A DNA stretch of 64,000 bases from Lytechinus pictus (GCF_037042905.1 NC_087252.1:29637994-29701993); one strand, 5' to 3'. Shown: positions 1 through 14,000, counted from the stretch's first letter. The notes: a model not told the origin generated them from the sequence alone. Numbers and translations: made by a program.

Positions 1-881
1 GGCTGCATTTTTTATGGGAAAGAAAAATATAGAAGGCAACTGTCGAGATCTGTCTAGACAATTATAGTTTGTATAAGATGATACGATTACAGATTATCTT
101 TATTTCAGAATCATCAGATTTGTCTTTCTCACGGATGTTTTTTTTTTATCACATTCCATTTCAACGGCAGTAAGGTAACGTGAAAGTAAAAAATAACGAA
201 AAATGATATAAAATGAAAGAAAAGTAAAGGGCGAGAGAAATAAACGATTATAAAGATAGTAAGAATAATTTTCTTGCCAATAAGATTTTCATAAGCTTCC
301 TCTCGTCGAGAAGTTCCAATAAAATGATAAATGACACACACGCACACACCCACACACACGTACATAGATAGTATGCCAATTTTCTATCTATCAAATGCAT
401 ATGCAGGCCTCCTTACTAATTTCTATCATGCCCCTTTTATTTCTATCATATTCTCTCTCCTTTTCATTCTTAATTCTTTGATTTATAATTATCAATCGTC
501 ATTCCTATATTGAAATATAATAAATCGTCTGTCTGTTTTTACTTCAAGTGTCTATTGGAAATTCCTTTCCTGCATTTATCAAGACCTATTTCGTTTTTCA
601 AACTAAACTGAAAATATTTTTAATAGATTATCACATCGTAACGATCATTCATTTATCTGTTCTTCTTTGTACTAATGCATACTGATATTCGTTATGTTCT
701 TCATTTTCAGTATAGGGCTATGTATTTGAATCAAATATTCTTGAAACCATGAAGAGTGGCATGATTACCTAATCTTTAAAGTATTGACTGAATTAAAAAG
801 CATTATGTATTAATGATAGTAAAACAAAATAATGCTATTTATGTGATGCGGGATATTATAACACTGATGAAATAATATAAA
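1..881. other. AT-rich spacer, no gene seen
   Basis: No exon, conserved motif or RNA gene could be supported here. The only local structure is a short CA/CAC-rich stretch at about 331-362. The open frames crossing it are low-complexity and have no family resemblance. Confidence 0.6.
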
Positions 882-889
882 CAACGCTC

Positions 890-1143
890 CATTAGCGTAC
901 CTGGGAGGGAGGGGGGGGGGGTGGCAAAGGGGGCAGACTGCCCCCCTGACGAGTCACAACCCATGCAAGGGACGTATCCTTGCCCCCCCCCCCCCTGACG
1001 AGTGGTTTTTTTTTTTTTTCCTTGTCAATTTTTTTCCTGGTACGAAATTCTTTATTGGGGGTTGAAGACTTTTTTTTTTTCGCTTGTCAATTTTTTTGGC
1101 GGACGAATTTGCCCCCCCCTTGAAAGTCCTAGGTACGTCACTG
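890..1143. mobile_element. hAT-like non-autonomous element with G/C homopolymers
   Basis: The left end reads CATTAGCGTACCTGGG and the right end CCTAGGTACGTCACTG, which are inverted relatives of each other. The flanks are CAACGCTC (882-889) and TAACGCTC (1144-1151), a 7-of-8 target duplication. Long G and C runs lie just inside both ends, as in the other elements of this type in the window. There is no coding capacity. The sequence on both sides resembles the foldback family seen at 33438-33670, so this looks like an insertion into an older element. Confidence 0.6.
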
Positions 1144-1329
1144 TAACGCTCTTTACTATGTGAATCGCACAGTAGTTAATTGTTTATATAGTTTAAACAA
1201 GTGTTTAAAACAAGTAGAAAAGCAAGTTAATTCTGCTTATCTGCATGTATATTAGATGTCCAATAAAACATTATTAATTGAAAGAAATAACTGAATAGCA
1301 TAATTTTTTTGAAGTGTTGTAGTTAAATA

Positions 1330-1498
1330 TCCACTTCTTCAACTTCCTCCTCCTCCTCTTCTTCTTCTTCTCATCATTATCATCATCATCATTATCATCA
1401 TCTTCATCATCATCAACATCATCATCATCATCATCATCCTCATCACCATCATCATCATCATTATTATCATCATCATCAGCAGCAGCATCATCATCAGC

Positions 1499-1530
<32 letters not shown>
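1330..1530. repeat. (CAT/TCA)n trinucleotide microsatellite
   Basis: About 200 bp of imperfect CAT repeat preceded by a CTT/CTC stretch. It opens long Asp-rich or Met-rich frames on the minus strand that are artefacts of the repeat, not genes. Confidence 0.9.
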
Positions 1531-1635
1531 AAGGAATCACCATTAACAAGCCCATATGGCTTTTTATGATTCCTCCCCATGTCTCATGTGCAATTATTTG
1601 TGAATCATACATTGTACTAGATCTTTTTGATGTTT

Positions 1636-2230
1636 TTAAAGGTCAAGTCCACCACAGGAAAATGCTGACTCGAATAGAGAAAATTCAAACTAGCATAGTG
1701 CTGAAAATTTCATCAGAATCGGATGTAAAATAAGAAAGTTATGACATTTTAAAGTTTCGCTTATTTTTCACAAAACAGTGATAATGCACAACTAGGTGAG
1801 TCAGTCGATGATGTCCATCACTCACTATTTCTTTTGTTTTTTATTGTTTGAATTATACAATATTTCATTTTTTACAGATTTGACAATAAGGACCAACTTG
1901 ACTGAACGATATAGGATTAAACAATGCTAATTCCACATGTTCAGAGAGGAATTAATCGTTGTATCACTTGACAATGAGGAGAAAATTAGAATATTTCATA
2001 TTTCATATAATAAAATACAAAAGAAATAGTGAGTGGATGACGTCATCAGTCTCCTCATTTGCATACCAAACAGGATGTGCATATCACTGTTTTGTGAAAT
2101 TAAGCGAAACTTTAAAATGTCATAACTTTTTATTTTACATCCGATTTTGATGAATTTTCAGTGTTATGCTTGTTGGATTTTTCTCTTTTTATTCAAATCA
2201 ACTTTTTGTTGGGGTGGACTTGTCCTTTAA
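1636..2230. mobile_element. ~595 bp foldback element (TIR family GGTCAAGTCCACC)
   Basis: The left end (GGTCAAGTCCACC) and the right end (GGTGGACTTGTCC) are inverted copies. The inverted similarity continues inward for more than 150 bp, including ACTTTAAAATGTCATAAC on the right against its complement on the left. There is no open reading frame of interest. Related pieces lie at 55738-56312 and at the right edge of the window (63833 onward). Confidence 0.7.
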
Positions 2231-2619
2231 CAAGAGAGTGAAATAAAGTGAAATTGAATCATTATTTAATTTCATTTATTGGTTTCTGCAATACTTTTTC
2301 ATAAACACATTAACAAAGAAAATACAATTATAATTAACGTATAACTGACAAGCAAAACCTTCAACAAAATTGCATTTTCTATTAAGGTTGCAGTGGTTGT
2401 CACTGTAAGCTAAGCTTGACTGCGTGGCAACCCCAGTTTTTCTATTTCTTCTTCTTCTTGTTGTTCTTCTTGTATATGTTCCTCTTCTTCTCTCTCACTC
2501 TCGCCTCTACTTTCTCTACACACACGCACACCCGCACACACACTCTGTGTCTCACAATTTATCCTTCTTCGCGATTCTCCCTCCCCCTATATGTCCCTCT
2601 CCCCCTCTCTTTGGTTTAT

Positions 2620-2995
2620 TTTCAATTCGTCCAACTGCGAACTCGTCTACTATCATTTGGTCTTCCATCTGTTCGTCCACTATCCAAGTGGTATAATTGC
2701 CAATTCGTCCACTCACCATTTCGTCTAATAACCAGTTGGTCTAATATCCATTTATTCAGTCCATATACCACTTGGTCTAATTAGAATAAGTGTTAATATT
2801 GTGCAAAATGAATGAAAATGAAATGGACATTAGACCAACTGGTTATGAGACGAAATGGTGATTAGACGAAGTGATGATTGGACCAAATGGGTGTTAGACG
2901 AAATTTTGATGGACGGAATGGCATTAGAATATAATAATGAAGGTAGACCATGTGATGAGTGGACGAGTTGGCAATACACGAATTGGCAGTTTACC
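2620..2995. repeat. Palindromic GGTCTAAT/TCGTC repeat
   Basis: The left arm holds repeated short words such as CCAGTTGGTCTAATA and CCATTTCGTCTAATA. The right arm carries their complements, such as TTAGACCAACTGG and GAAATGGTGATTAGAC. The turn is at about 2780-2800. Related stretches lie at 12525-12690, 15203-15265 and 33155-33235, so this is a dispersed family. The arms are built from a degenerate 20-25 bp unit. Confidence 0.65.
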
Positions 2996-3064
2996 CTCTC
3001 TCATTTTCTATATGTCTGTCTATTGTATGTCTGTATCTGCGATGTCGCTTCCTTCCCTGATCGT

Positions 3065-3096
<32 letters not shown>

Positions 3097-3734
3097 AAAC
3101 AGTGCTCTCATCCAACCATGCGATAAATGAGCAAACAAACTCACAATTGCGGCAGCTAAATTATTTATTTTCATTGCACGCTCTAACTTTCTGTAGATGA
3201 AATGAATCGTGGAGAATTATTGTCACTTTTTATTTGCTCTTCATGGTACTTAGAAAGTAATGAATAGTGTCCATGTCAATCTCAGAGATACGCTAATAAT
3301 GAGAGGGCAAATATTGATATATAGCGACGATTGAGATTAAACGAATCAGCGCGACTTATCTGTTTAATAATTTTTTTTCTTACGTAGACATGGTAGAGAT
3401 AAGAGATGAAAGTTTTATTCAATTAAGAAACAAGTGCGCGGTTTAGTTTTTTATCTTATTTGGAGCATTTATATAAAATCCACCTTTCCTTTTCACTTTT
3501 GTCAGTTCTTCATTTTCTTCATATCATTCATGAAGCTATTTGTAACCATTAAAAACTGTTTTGCATGCACGTTAAAAAACAAAGCGTTAATCAATATTTC
3601 AACGGTTGAAGGAGTGACATTCTTTTCTAAAAGTTAATCCAGCCTTGCATAAAGCTGAATCCAAGTGTTGGGTCAAACCATTCAAAGTGGTACCTAGATG
3701 CAACATTTAAAAAAAAGGTTGTCACTCCTTGGCC
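2996..3734. other. Spacer with (CT)n tract
   Basis: Contains a (CT)n run at about 3066-3097. The rest is AT-rich, with no exon or family motif recognised. Confidence 0.5.
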
Positions 3735-3997
3735 ACGTCTTACAAAGAGTTACGATTGATCCGATCGGTCGCAACTATGGACAGCCAGCAATGTCTACAT
3801 CTATTGTGCATGTTTGTTCAAAATATTTTCTAGCTTTGATGTATATTCATGCACTAATTGTTTACTTAAAAATTCACTGTGCTTCTCTTTGTTTACAAAG
3901 GACATTGTGCAAATTTCCTGTAGAAAAATTTGTGACACTGATGGATTTCCATAGAGTTACGGTTGATTGGATCAATCGTAACTGTTTGTAAGTCGGG
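3735..3997. mobile_element. ~265 bp MITE, TIR CGTCTTACAAAGAGTT
   Basis: Begins CGTCTTACAAAGAGTTACG and ends with the inverted relative ATCGTAACTGTTTGTAAG. The outer 35-40 bp on each side pair as imperfect inverted repeats. Three more copies lie at 52463-52746, 52960-53235 and 63299-63558. They share internal words such as TGTTCAAAATATTTTCTAG and a GTTTACAAAGGACATT-like block. No coding capacity. Confidence 0.75.
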
Positions 3998-4187
3998 CCC
4001 CAGACCTCCAACCTTTCCAATGTTGAACTAGCATTTCATTTTTATAGAGTATGTTCTATGCTAAATGTGATGTCCGACCCCACACCCACTATTTCGTGAA
4101 ACCTTTCCGAATTTTTATGAATCTTGAAACTTTGCATTCACAAAACAAATGAAAAATGTAAACCTATGAATTCAACTTCAGCTAATA

Positions 4188-4408
4188 CACAGTAAAAAGC
4201 TGTTTAATATTTTATACAACGCTGTTTTACTTTCTGAACCTTACAGTATTTGTTTAACCGTTTAAACAATCATGTTTAATTTATTGAAAATTAGATATTG
4301 AAAATTAAACTTTGTTGCTTAAGATTTAAACACTTGTTATAAACTGTTTAAACAATTACTGTAAGGTTCATTTAGTAAACAGCGTTGTATATTTTTTTTA
4401 CTGTGTGC
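4188..4408. mobile_element. ~220 bp foldback MITE (CACAGTAAAAA family)
   Basis: Starts CACAGTAAAAAGCTG and ends TTTTTACTGTGTG. Internal inverted segments include CTGAACCTTACAGT on the left and ACTGTAAGGTTCA on the right, and both arms contain AACAGCGTTGT or its complement. The element at 33438-33670 is a relative. A fragment of an ACTCTAAAAA-type element follows immediately (about 4409-4540). Confidence 0.65.
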
Positions 4409-4540
4409 ACTCTAAAAAATATTGGGTAAAAATGCTCCATGAGGGTATATGTCCAGCCAACATTAGACATTTATTTTGAGCATTTTTACTTATCCAGTGT
4501 GATGAAAAATTTGCCCACACTCAACCTATGAAAACCGACG

Positions 4541-6465
4541 TTTAAAATGTTCTGAAAGCAATCCATGAATTAAAGGCTCAATACTTACAATACCCGGCCC
4601 CATCTTATCATTGTAATATTCGTATAAACAGAGACATTCAAATATGTTATATGTTATCTGTTTCGATGTAAATATTGTTAAAAAGGGGGCAGATTTTGCA
4701 ATGTCAAAGAAATCAACTTAAGAGTGGTTTCCCCTCTTTCCCAGCTTTTTTTTTGCAGGTGTTTCTGCATTTATTGAAAATATATGAAACACAGTAATCA
4801 TAATGAATATAAAGAAATACAAAAATAAATGAAAGAATTACAAATTGTGACGATTACATAATAGAAGAATAATTCACATAGATATACATGTAAGCAATAA
4901 TATATAAAATAAAATGCAGTGGCCAGCTATCGTAGGCAAAATATTTGAGAGAATAGCAGCCAGTTTAAAAGGGGATTTCTTTCTTTATTATTTTTTTTAC
5001 AATACGTTTGGCAGCTGCAATATATTTGTCTTTATTTTGTGCCCTGTTTTCTCTTTTGTTTCTTTCGACACTTTTATCACATTTTCCCTTCCCAAATAAA
5101 GGGTTTCGCAGCTTTCCCCATTTATGGAGTTGGTCTTTCACCTTCTCTTATTTCAAATTCCCCCATATTGGTGCGTTGAATAGTCCACGATTCTGGTTAT
5201 TTTCTTTATTTTCACGTTGTTGTTCATACATATTATTTACTCATGCTTCGCTTAATGTTATCTTATTCAAGTTTTTACTTCAAGATGGCAGCTGCATGGT
5301 TCATTATCTTTATATTTCTCTTTGAATCCCCCCAATTTCTTTTTTTTTAGTTTCTCGCTTTAACTGGAATAATCTTATTTGAACATCGTTTATGCCACTA
5401 TGGGACACTTATCGTGTCATCCTCACGATTAATTCTAAACTATATAGGATTCTGGCTTCATTGCATGTTTAAACTATGACACTTATTAGTCTGATAATAT
5501 TAGCACTTCAATGAAATAATCTGAATTTAAAACATTGTAAAATAGGCTAAACAATCATTATTGAAGAATAAACATAATGAGATCGAAGATTGGAAATAAT
5601 CAAGAAAAATAAAGTTATAACTTGTCACTTGTCATACTTGTATGCCATTAATAAACTTTGAGGAGGAATTAATTTTTATTATAAACTTAAAAAAAATGAG
5701 AAAGAAAAATCGTATCTAATGAAATTTTCAGATGTTAATGTGTTATTGAGACTATTAGGCGAAGGGCGGTTTTTCATTAACTTGCAAACGACACGCTTTC
5801 TATTGTGATCCAGTATCGATCGATATCGGAGAAGAGAGCGCATCGTCTGCGCCTCTGTTCGCACAGACAGTCGAATCTATATGGAAATATGTGTGCTTTT
5901 GAGCGCATACACACAATGCATTAGTATGCATATTGCGAGAGTGATGATGTGCGCGCTGATATTGCGTCTTATCCTGAAAAAGCATAAAAAGAGCAATGTG
6001 AACAACGCTATCGTCTGCGGAGATACCTCGCTATTATCATCTGATTGAGAGCAATTCAACAAGTTACTCTTTGCTATTTAATTAATAACTTGTTTGTTTT
6101 TCTAAGCTTCAATAAGCAAAAAACGAAACGCTGCATCCAACGTCTAGTCAGTTGCAATACAGACATTGGTGCAAATAAAATATGGATTTTTATGTTATTA
6201 GCCTAACTCTTTCTAGAAAAACAAGTATGGTTCACAAAACCCTTTTCCCATGGTAACTTTGATTGTTTTTCCAAGATCGCCACCGACTTTGAATTTTCCC
6301 AGACCTTAAATCCTTTGGTTGTGGATCAACTTTCTTTTTCGGAACAAAATTCTTGTAATTATGGCAAAATAATTAATAATGATAAAATCAATTTATTCCC
6401 CTGATTGATATATTTGTAATCTCTTTGTGGTCGGGCTTCAATCTTGTAAACTACTTTATTTATTT
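4541..6465. other. AT-rich spacer, no gene seen
   Basis: No exon with a recognisable family could be supported. The section at about 5770-6050 is richer in CpG and hexamers such as GCGCAT and TGCGCG than its surroundings. It could be regulatory, but nothing in it proves that. Confidence 0.45.
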
Positions 6466-6477
6466 ATATATGTATAT

Positions 6478-6530
<53 letters not shown>

Positions 6531-6565
6531 TATTAATATATATACATACATATACATATATATAC

Positions 6566-6604
<39 letters not shown>

Positions 6605-6650
6605 CGTATATATATATATATACATTATATGTATATATATATTCTATACA
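6466..6650. repeat. (TA)n microsatellite
   Basis: About 185 bp of almost pure alternating T/A with occasional C or G. It is followed at about 6735-6757 by GAATAAATTGAATTGAATTG, a pentamer tail resembling non-LTR retroelement 3' ends; a similar tail occurs at about 54090-54122. Confidence 0.9.
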
Positions 6651-7951
6651 AACAGTTTGCTTGTTTATGGTCCTAGCCATATTTTGTACTATTTATTGCA
6701 TAAGTATGTACATTGTATGATTTGTACATACGGTTGAATAAATTGAATTGAATTGAAATATATATATATTCTTGACTTTACTTTGATTGTGTATGGCTAA
6801 CGTGATTTGGCTGATTTGTTGTATATTATTATGACATTATATTGAAATTTCAATGAAATAATAAAAAAAAAATCGAAAAAAAATGATAAAACAAAATCAG
6901 GTCAAGTGGAAAGAAATGATGCTGGAGTAAGAAATACAAAGGTAGAGGCCGCGGAGACTTTTAAAAGTGTGGGGGGGGGGGGGGGTCTGACCTTGCAAAC
7001 ATCAAAATCAGATATCACTGTTTACTTCATGTACAAATTTATCGAAAAATTGGGGGTGGAGGCTGAAGCACTCATGCCTCCCCCAATTCCGTCGCCACTG
7101 AAGAGAACTATACATCAGAAGAAAAACAATTTACATTAAAAGAAAATATTACATAAGACGAATACTTTATAATCTAAATACACATTAGACCATAATTGCA
7201 TATTTCAGAGAAGCTATACATATTTCCAAGATTTGTTTGAATGGGAAAAAAAGAAAAAGAAGTAAAGAAAGACAATTATATGTTTTGCAAGGGATGGGGG
7301 AGGTAGGGGAACGACCTTGTCATATTTGAGGGAGCAATTAATCATTGTTCAATTTGCATTTGTGTTTTTCTCCTTCACTTTTTTTAGTGGGGGAAATAAA
7401 ATGTATGCGCCCTTCGTTTTTATACGGCATCCTGTCCCGCCCCCACCACTCATGTCTTAATTTTATTTAAATGCTCCTTTTTATTAATCCGTTTTTATTG
7501 GTTTCCTCCTCCCCGTCCTTTTCTAGATTATCTTTCACTGAAATAATTACTTCACAATCCTCAAGTCTCCTCATTTTTCCAATCCGTGAACGCAACAATA
7601 CAAGTCAACCCAATAAGCCACGCCTACTTCCGATTACCAGCCGAACACCGGGTTTCGCATTGGTTCGGCTTCTCGTATTTACCCATCATCGCCCGCGCTG
7701 CCCATGGAAATTGACGTCATGGCAAAGTTCTCTCCAATCACTGCACGTGCAACTCGAGCCAAAATAAACTAGCAACCACGCAACCATTTCCCCGAGGCGC
7801 GCGCCGCTCTTTTCAATAACTATCTCGTCTGCGATTGTCAAATTCACACATCAGTAACCAATCAATTCGTGGTAATTTCACGTCAGAAATCCGGCATGAA
7901 TAATAAGATTTCTTTTCAGAAGCGTTTGAAATATTATCAAGAAGAAGATGG

Positions 7952-7958
7952 TATATAA
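7952..7958 (+). promoter_or_regulatory. Putative TATA box of the eyg-type gene
   Basis: TATATAA lies 112 bp before the chosen start codon at 8070. The upstream 250 bp is unusually GC- and CpG-rich for this window (about 7680-7810) and contains CCAATCA at 7734 and 7859. Together these look like a core promoter. No transcript evidence is available. Confidence 0.45.
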
Positions 7959-8069
7959 ATTTCATCTTAGGTCACGATCACCACTTTGAAGCTCGTTCTG
8001 GACTCGTAAGCAGGAGGTCTTTGGTTTTAAACTTGTCTCCGATCAGTTTTGTTGAGATTCGAACTAAGG

Positions 8070-11000
8070 ATGGCGTTGCAAGGTAGGCCTAATAAGGCTA
8101 ATTACTAAATATTGGAAGTTAATATTTTGAATTTTAAAGCTATTCATTTTTATAAATTCTGATTTCATCTACGATATTATTACCAATAGCCCTTCAATAA
8201 TCATCCTATCTGTTTCGATTCTACGTTGGAATTATATTTTACATGTATAGTTATTATGCACCTAGTCTGTTAAATGGATATTTAACTCTATATAAAGTTT
8301 TTATGTTCTCTTATTTTACAGTCAGAATATTTTTTATCGATTTCCTTTTTTTAAATTCTTTTGTTGCGTTATATCAAGATTTAATTTTTATACAACACAA
8401 TGGTATTTAATGCATTTTGAAAAAAAGTATTTCCTTACACAATTACATTGACAGTTTAAAAATAATACTTATTATTTTTCATGAGTTTGGTGATATTTGA
8501 AATATCGCTATTTTGAAATGAATTTTTATAGCTGAAAATTATCTTTCGGTAATATAAAGTGTAATTGCCATTTGTCTTCTTTTATTTATTTATTTACTTA
8601 TTCATTTATTTTTCTTGGTGGGGGTCCAAAACTCAAACAACCAAAATCATATTGAGAATAGAAAAAAATCCTCTTCTGTCGAGAACCTGTGTTGGAATAT
8701 ATATTTTTTTTACAGGGGCGAAGCCAGGATTTTCCAAAGGGGGGCACATTTTTCCGACGAAAAAAAATGATAAGCAAAAAAAAAGTTGTTGACCAAAAAT
8801 TAAGGATATTTCGTCCCCGAAACAAATTGACAAGCAAAAAAAGGTCTTCACTTTCAAGGGGGGGGGGGGCACATTTATCTTTTACCGGCATTTTTACATT
8901 ACACGGGCCGGCTCCCCCTGGATCTGCCTGTGAAATTGTAATACTGTTTTCTGCATCAAAACCGAATTTCGAAATAAATATAATTTTGGAGGTTAATGAA
9001 CAGATTTTAAAACGTTTTCAAATAAATTTGACGTAAATCCGAATATAACACAAATGTAAAGGATTATTTGGGATCAGTATTCGAGTGTACAACAACATAA
9101 ATCGTTAAAAATTATTTTTAAAGAAGGATGTGCGATTTAATTGGGAAAGGAAATTGGATCTCTTGTAACAGCTTACTACTTTTTTTTCAATATTTCTATT
9201 TATCATTTTCTCCAAGTCTGAACTTAAATAAGGGAATGGCATAATCCGCTATTTCTGACATTGAATATTCAAGGATATTTTATATTCAAGGAATTTCCAA
9301 TGAATGGAATTATCAGGTTTTAATGATCTTAAACTGCACACAGTATAAAGCAGAATTCAACAACATGACTGTATACGATATTACATGTGTATACAAGTCA
9401 TGTATACATTTTATACAATCATGTTGGTTATGGATATAACGGTGTTCTTTGAGAGTTTAAAGAGAGTTCAAACAAAGTTTTAAAATATAAAAATATCTGA
9501 TAATTGTTTTAATGTTGATATATATATTTGAATGTTAATATTTTATTTAACATTTAAACAGTACCTGATCAATCCAAATGCCTGTGAGATATGAAGCCAA
9601 GTTATAAAGCGAATTTACTGTGCGATGGGCTTTTTGCATGCAGCCCCCCCCCCCCCCCATGGACAGGTCTTAAATGCAGTATGAACTCAATAAAACAAAA
9701 TAGCAAGATGATAAGTGAATTCCTTAAAAAAAAATGAATTTCATAATATTATTGCTATACATCCACTGTCTTCCAGGGAGTCTTCCTCCATACGGCACGT
9801 TCCTGACAGCGGAACCTGGTCGTCTGACTACGGAGGATCTCCGGCGTGGTGTGGTCGGTATGCTCCCGTGTACTTCACGGGCATGCGACCTGACCCACCC
9901 ACTTCTCACTATTCCTCAAGGCTATTCGGGCAAACTATTCGGTAAGTCTGGCGATGATGATGATGTAATTCAATTTTCTTTCCATATTAGGAAAGCAAAG
10001 CAAACTCTGGATAAAAGAACAATTTACATTACAAAAAATGTTAGTCATTGGTGGCTTAACATTGAAATTAAATAAACCCAATTTTTTCAGTAAATTGAAT
10101 TTTCGCTTACAACGGAGAAATCAAAATTAACTGCTTGAAATAAATTGATCAATCATTCTTCAAATCTAATCAATTTATTATTTCTATTCCTCTTACCCTT
10201 TTAAATATTTTCTTTGACAATGTAGCGCGTGATGAAAAATCAAACAAATTCAGGTGTGGTTTTAAAAATAATCTTCTGAGTGATTTCAGCACTCATTTTA
10301 TTTACCAAATAATAAAGGAAAATACATTTTCCACAAGCTCTGCTACTTTTATATATGTTTTTTTTTTGTAATTGACTCGATTTGAGTGGGATTTTATGTA
10401 TAGGGACAATATCATTTTTTACTACAAGAACCAAAATTAGACTTAATGTATGTGTAAAACTATATAAATAATAGAAGTCATGTATATGATGATGACGATG
10501 ATGATGATGAGGTGAACCGATGATGATGATGATAGTGGTGAAGAGCATTTTGTATAACGCCATTTATTTGTAAAAAAAAAGGGCCTATATTCAAAGGCGC
10601 CGGCTCCCCAGTATGTAACACATTATTCACAAAGTAGATGGAAAAGATGTGTCTTTGGTTCAGATTTATTTGTTAAAATCACGAAATTGGATTGATAGAG
10701 CATGTCTTTTGCAATGGCGAAACGAGACCGCTCACTCCCCCCCCCCCCTCCCCTCCAAACATGAAGGGGCCAGACCTGAAGCGCGGGCAGTCTTTTTTAA
10801 GCTGCTAGCAAGCGAAGTGATCATACAGAAATCGATATTCTATTATGATAGATTTTGATATAGTATTCAGAAGATTATACTATATTTCATCCCAACTTTT
10901 TTTACGGTTTGCTTGACAAAACTCCAGTTGAAAATCTAACAAATTCTGGTTCGTGGTTTAATATTAAAATCCTATGCATACTATACCCAAAGTTATTCTT

Positions 11001-14000
11001 ACATAGAGGGCCCGAAAGCAAGTGTCCAAGTGTATGTCAGTTAAATTACAACAAGTGGAAAAACCCATTCTTTTCTTGGTAGAACTAATAAGTTTATACT
11101 GTCACCTTGCTTGCTGTTAACAATTGCCTTCTAAAACATTGGTTTTGATATCATACTTAGCGATTTTACTTTTTATTTTTTTCATGTTTAATTTTTATTT
11201 ATTTATTTATTCATTTATTTATCATGATTATTTTTTCTCTTTGGAGGGTTGTAAAAGAAATGTTCAATGATCAAATACCTGCATGGGTAACGACAAATAA
11301 GACATTCCCGAGCAATCTTGCTGTTGCAATTTTGAGTGAATATTAGCATTTCATTTTCTTTGAGGAAGCCAATTTGGGTCCCCATCCTTAAAAATAAACT
11401 TGGAATGTATTCTTTTTTTACACTGGATTGACGCCCATGGGCTGATTTGACATAAAAAAACAACTAAATAATATTCTATCCAGTTATAGATTTGTCAATT
11501 TTCGGCTCACTCGCGTTGCTTTCCTGCATTTTTGTGCAAAATAGTGTACTATAAGCGATGCAAAAAGGGAGAAGAGATACTCTTTTATCATGTTCATGTG
11601 ACCCCCCTAATACTTGAATAACTTATCGTCGCATAAACATATTCGCCCGTGTCCCTATCCAAGCCCTAATCCTCCTCCGAAATTCCCTTCATTACATCAC
11701 TGATCACCAAAGAATGTAATTTTATCGTGGAATTATTTCAATAAAATGCAATGATGAATGATTATTTTTTCATTTTCATTACACATCCCAGGTCGGCTTT
11801 ACGAGCCCTCGCCTTCCCGTACCGGGGCGATAGGGGGCAGCAAACCGAAGGTAGCCACTCCAGCCGTAGTAGAGAAGATAGAGAGTTATAAACACGACAA
11901 CCCAACAATCTTCGCTTGGGAAATCAGAGATAAACTCGTGGCAGATGGTAAGATGATGAATTTTTTTTAAGGACACACTTTTAAATGATTGGCTAAAATG
12001 GTAAATGTGTTGGTGAATAAGCGTCCGACCAAAATTTATATTCGTATAAAATTGTTGAAAATATTTACTTGATCGTCTTGATGATTAAATGTTTTATTAA
12101 TAATGATCTATATAGCGCACTTTCTGTCTTAATTAGATGCCCAAGGCGCTTCAGAGAAAATAAGATAAGAAAATGATGCAGGATCGAAAATTAATGATAG
12201 ATTCAGAAATGGTTGTCTTCAAATTTGGCCCGTTGATTAATACATATCATATTTTTTTCACTCCTTTGTTTCGACATAATGCCCTCTTTTTTAAATGTCA
12301 CTAATCCATTTTAAGAGTACATAATAATGAAAAAATATATTTATCCATACCTTTAGTTTCAATGCACAGCTATTGTTTTCTAATTTTCGGTTGTTTCGTT
12401 GAAAAAAAAATATTGCATGGATTTATAATTTTGGGAATCACTTATTTTATAATGATCAACGCATTGCAATTATTTTTTATTTTTAGGTTTTTTTAGCAAA
12501 TGTTTTCATTCATTTTGCCCAAATAACACTTAGTCCAATTATACCGAATAGTGTATGGACTAAATGGCTAGTGTACCAACTTCTTATGAGACGAAATGGC
12601 GACTAGACCATATGGATCTTGTACAAAATGATGTTAGACCAAATGATAGCATACGAGTTAGCATTGGACGAATTGAAAATAAACCTTCAACTCGATGCTT
12701 CGATGAATGAATGGTGCCGTACTATATTATAGAATACAAATATGACGATACTAAATTATTATTATGGAGTCCAGGTTTTAAGACGGATAGTTTTTTCGTT
12801 CTTTTCGCATGTTTCTATTTTTGTTTGTTTTGTAGTTGTCTTTATTGATGTTTCCGTTCATTGAAATACATAAGCTGACAAGATATTACAAAAGATAACA
12901 TTACAAATCAATTGCAGCAGAACAGATATACTGCCGATCAATGGGTTAAGAAAACTTTGATATTCGAATATTTCTTTCACCGCGCGCATGCATGAGCAAA
13001 GTAGTACTCTATCTGATTAGTTTCCAACGCATTACTTTTTCAATCGTACTTTTAAACCATCCTTAATATTGTCGGTGAATGACGGTGATTTAATTACGTA
13101 CTGTCGTGTGTATGTAGTCTTCGAAATTTCATTTAACAAGAGTAACTTTGTTATGATTTTTTTTGAAGGAGTTTGTACAACATCGACAGTACCGAGTGTG
13201 AGTTCCATCAACCGGATATTACGTAATAGGGCTGCGGAGCGAGCTGCAGCGGAGTACGCACGCGCAACCGAACAGGCTTATCTCCGCGCGTATCCGGAGT
13301 TATGGTCCGGATGCCATGGATCCCAAGTAAGTGAGCTTTGACACTTTTCATCGTTTATTTATTATATATTTATTTTTCAACGAATCCTACTTTAGAAAGG
13401 CCGAATTACTTTATGAGTGTTGTTCTTATAGTTATTGACATATTTCCGATTCCCCATTATAGCATACATATTGAAGGCAAAATATTTATGTTTATTTCAT
13501 ACATAAAAAAATAATTGGATATTACTATAGTCAGCGTTTATCATTTTCTGAGATAATCATCAAATTTGTGCTTAAAATAAGTAATTAAGAAAAATATACC
13601 AGTATATATTATATTTATTTATATGCATACAACTTGTTTGAAAATATGAATTTGATTTAGTTTTAATCACAATATCTAAAATCATATGCCGATTGTTCAG
13701 CAAAACCAAAGAACTGTAGAGATAATTTATATAATATATATATACAAATATATATATTTATATATTGTGAATTAATTGAATATTGAAAAGCCTCCAGTTG
13801 ATTGTTTAAATCTCTTTCTTTTCGTTTAAATAGCTTTTCAATCCCATGTCCATGGCTCAAGCTCTGAGAGCAGATAAAATGAAGAGAACGCCATCTACAT
13901 CAGAAACCAGTCATTCTCCTCCTGGGATTTCGGGTCAGAGAGGATGTTGTTCTGTATCTCCCCCTTCTTCTATCGATGACAGTTTCAGATCGAAGGAAGC

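Noticed and set aside
6425-6720. Open frames of 74-97 codons across the TA repeat
   Set aside because: They encode only Tyr/Ile alternation from the dinucleotide repeat.
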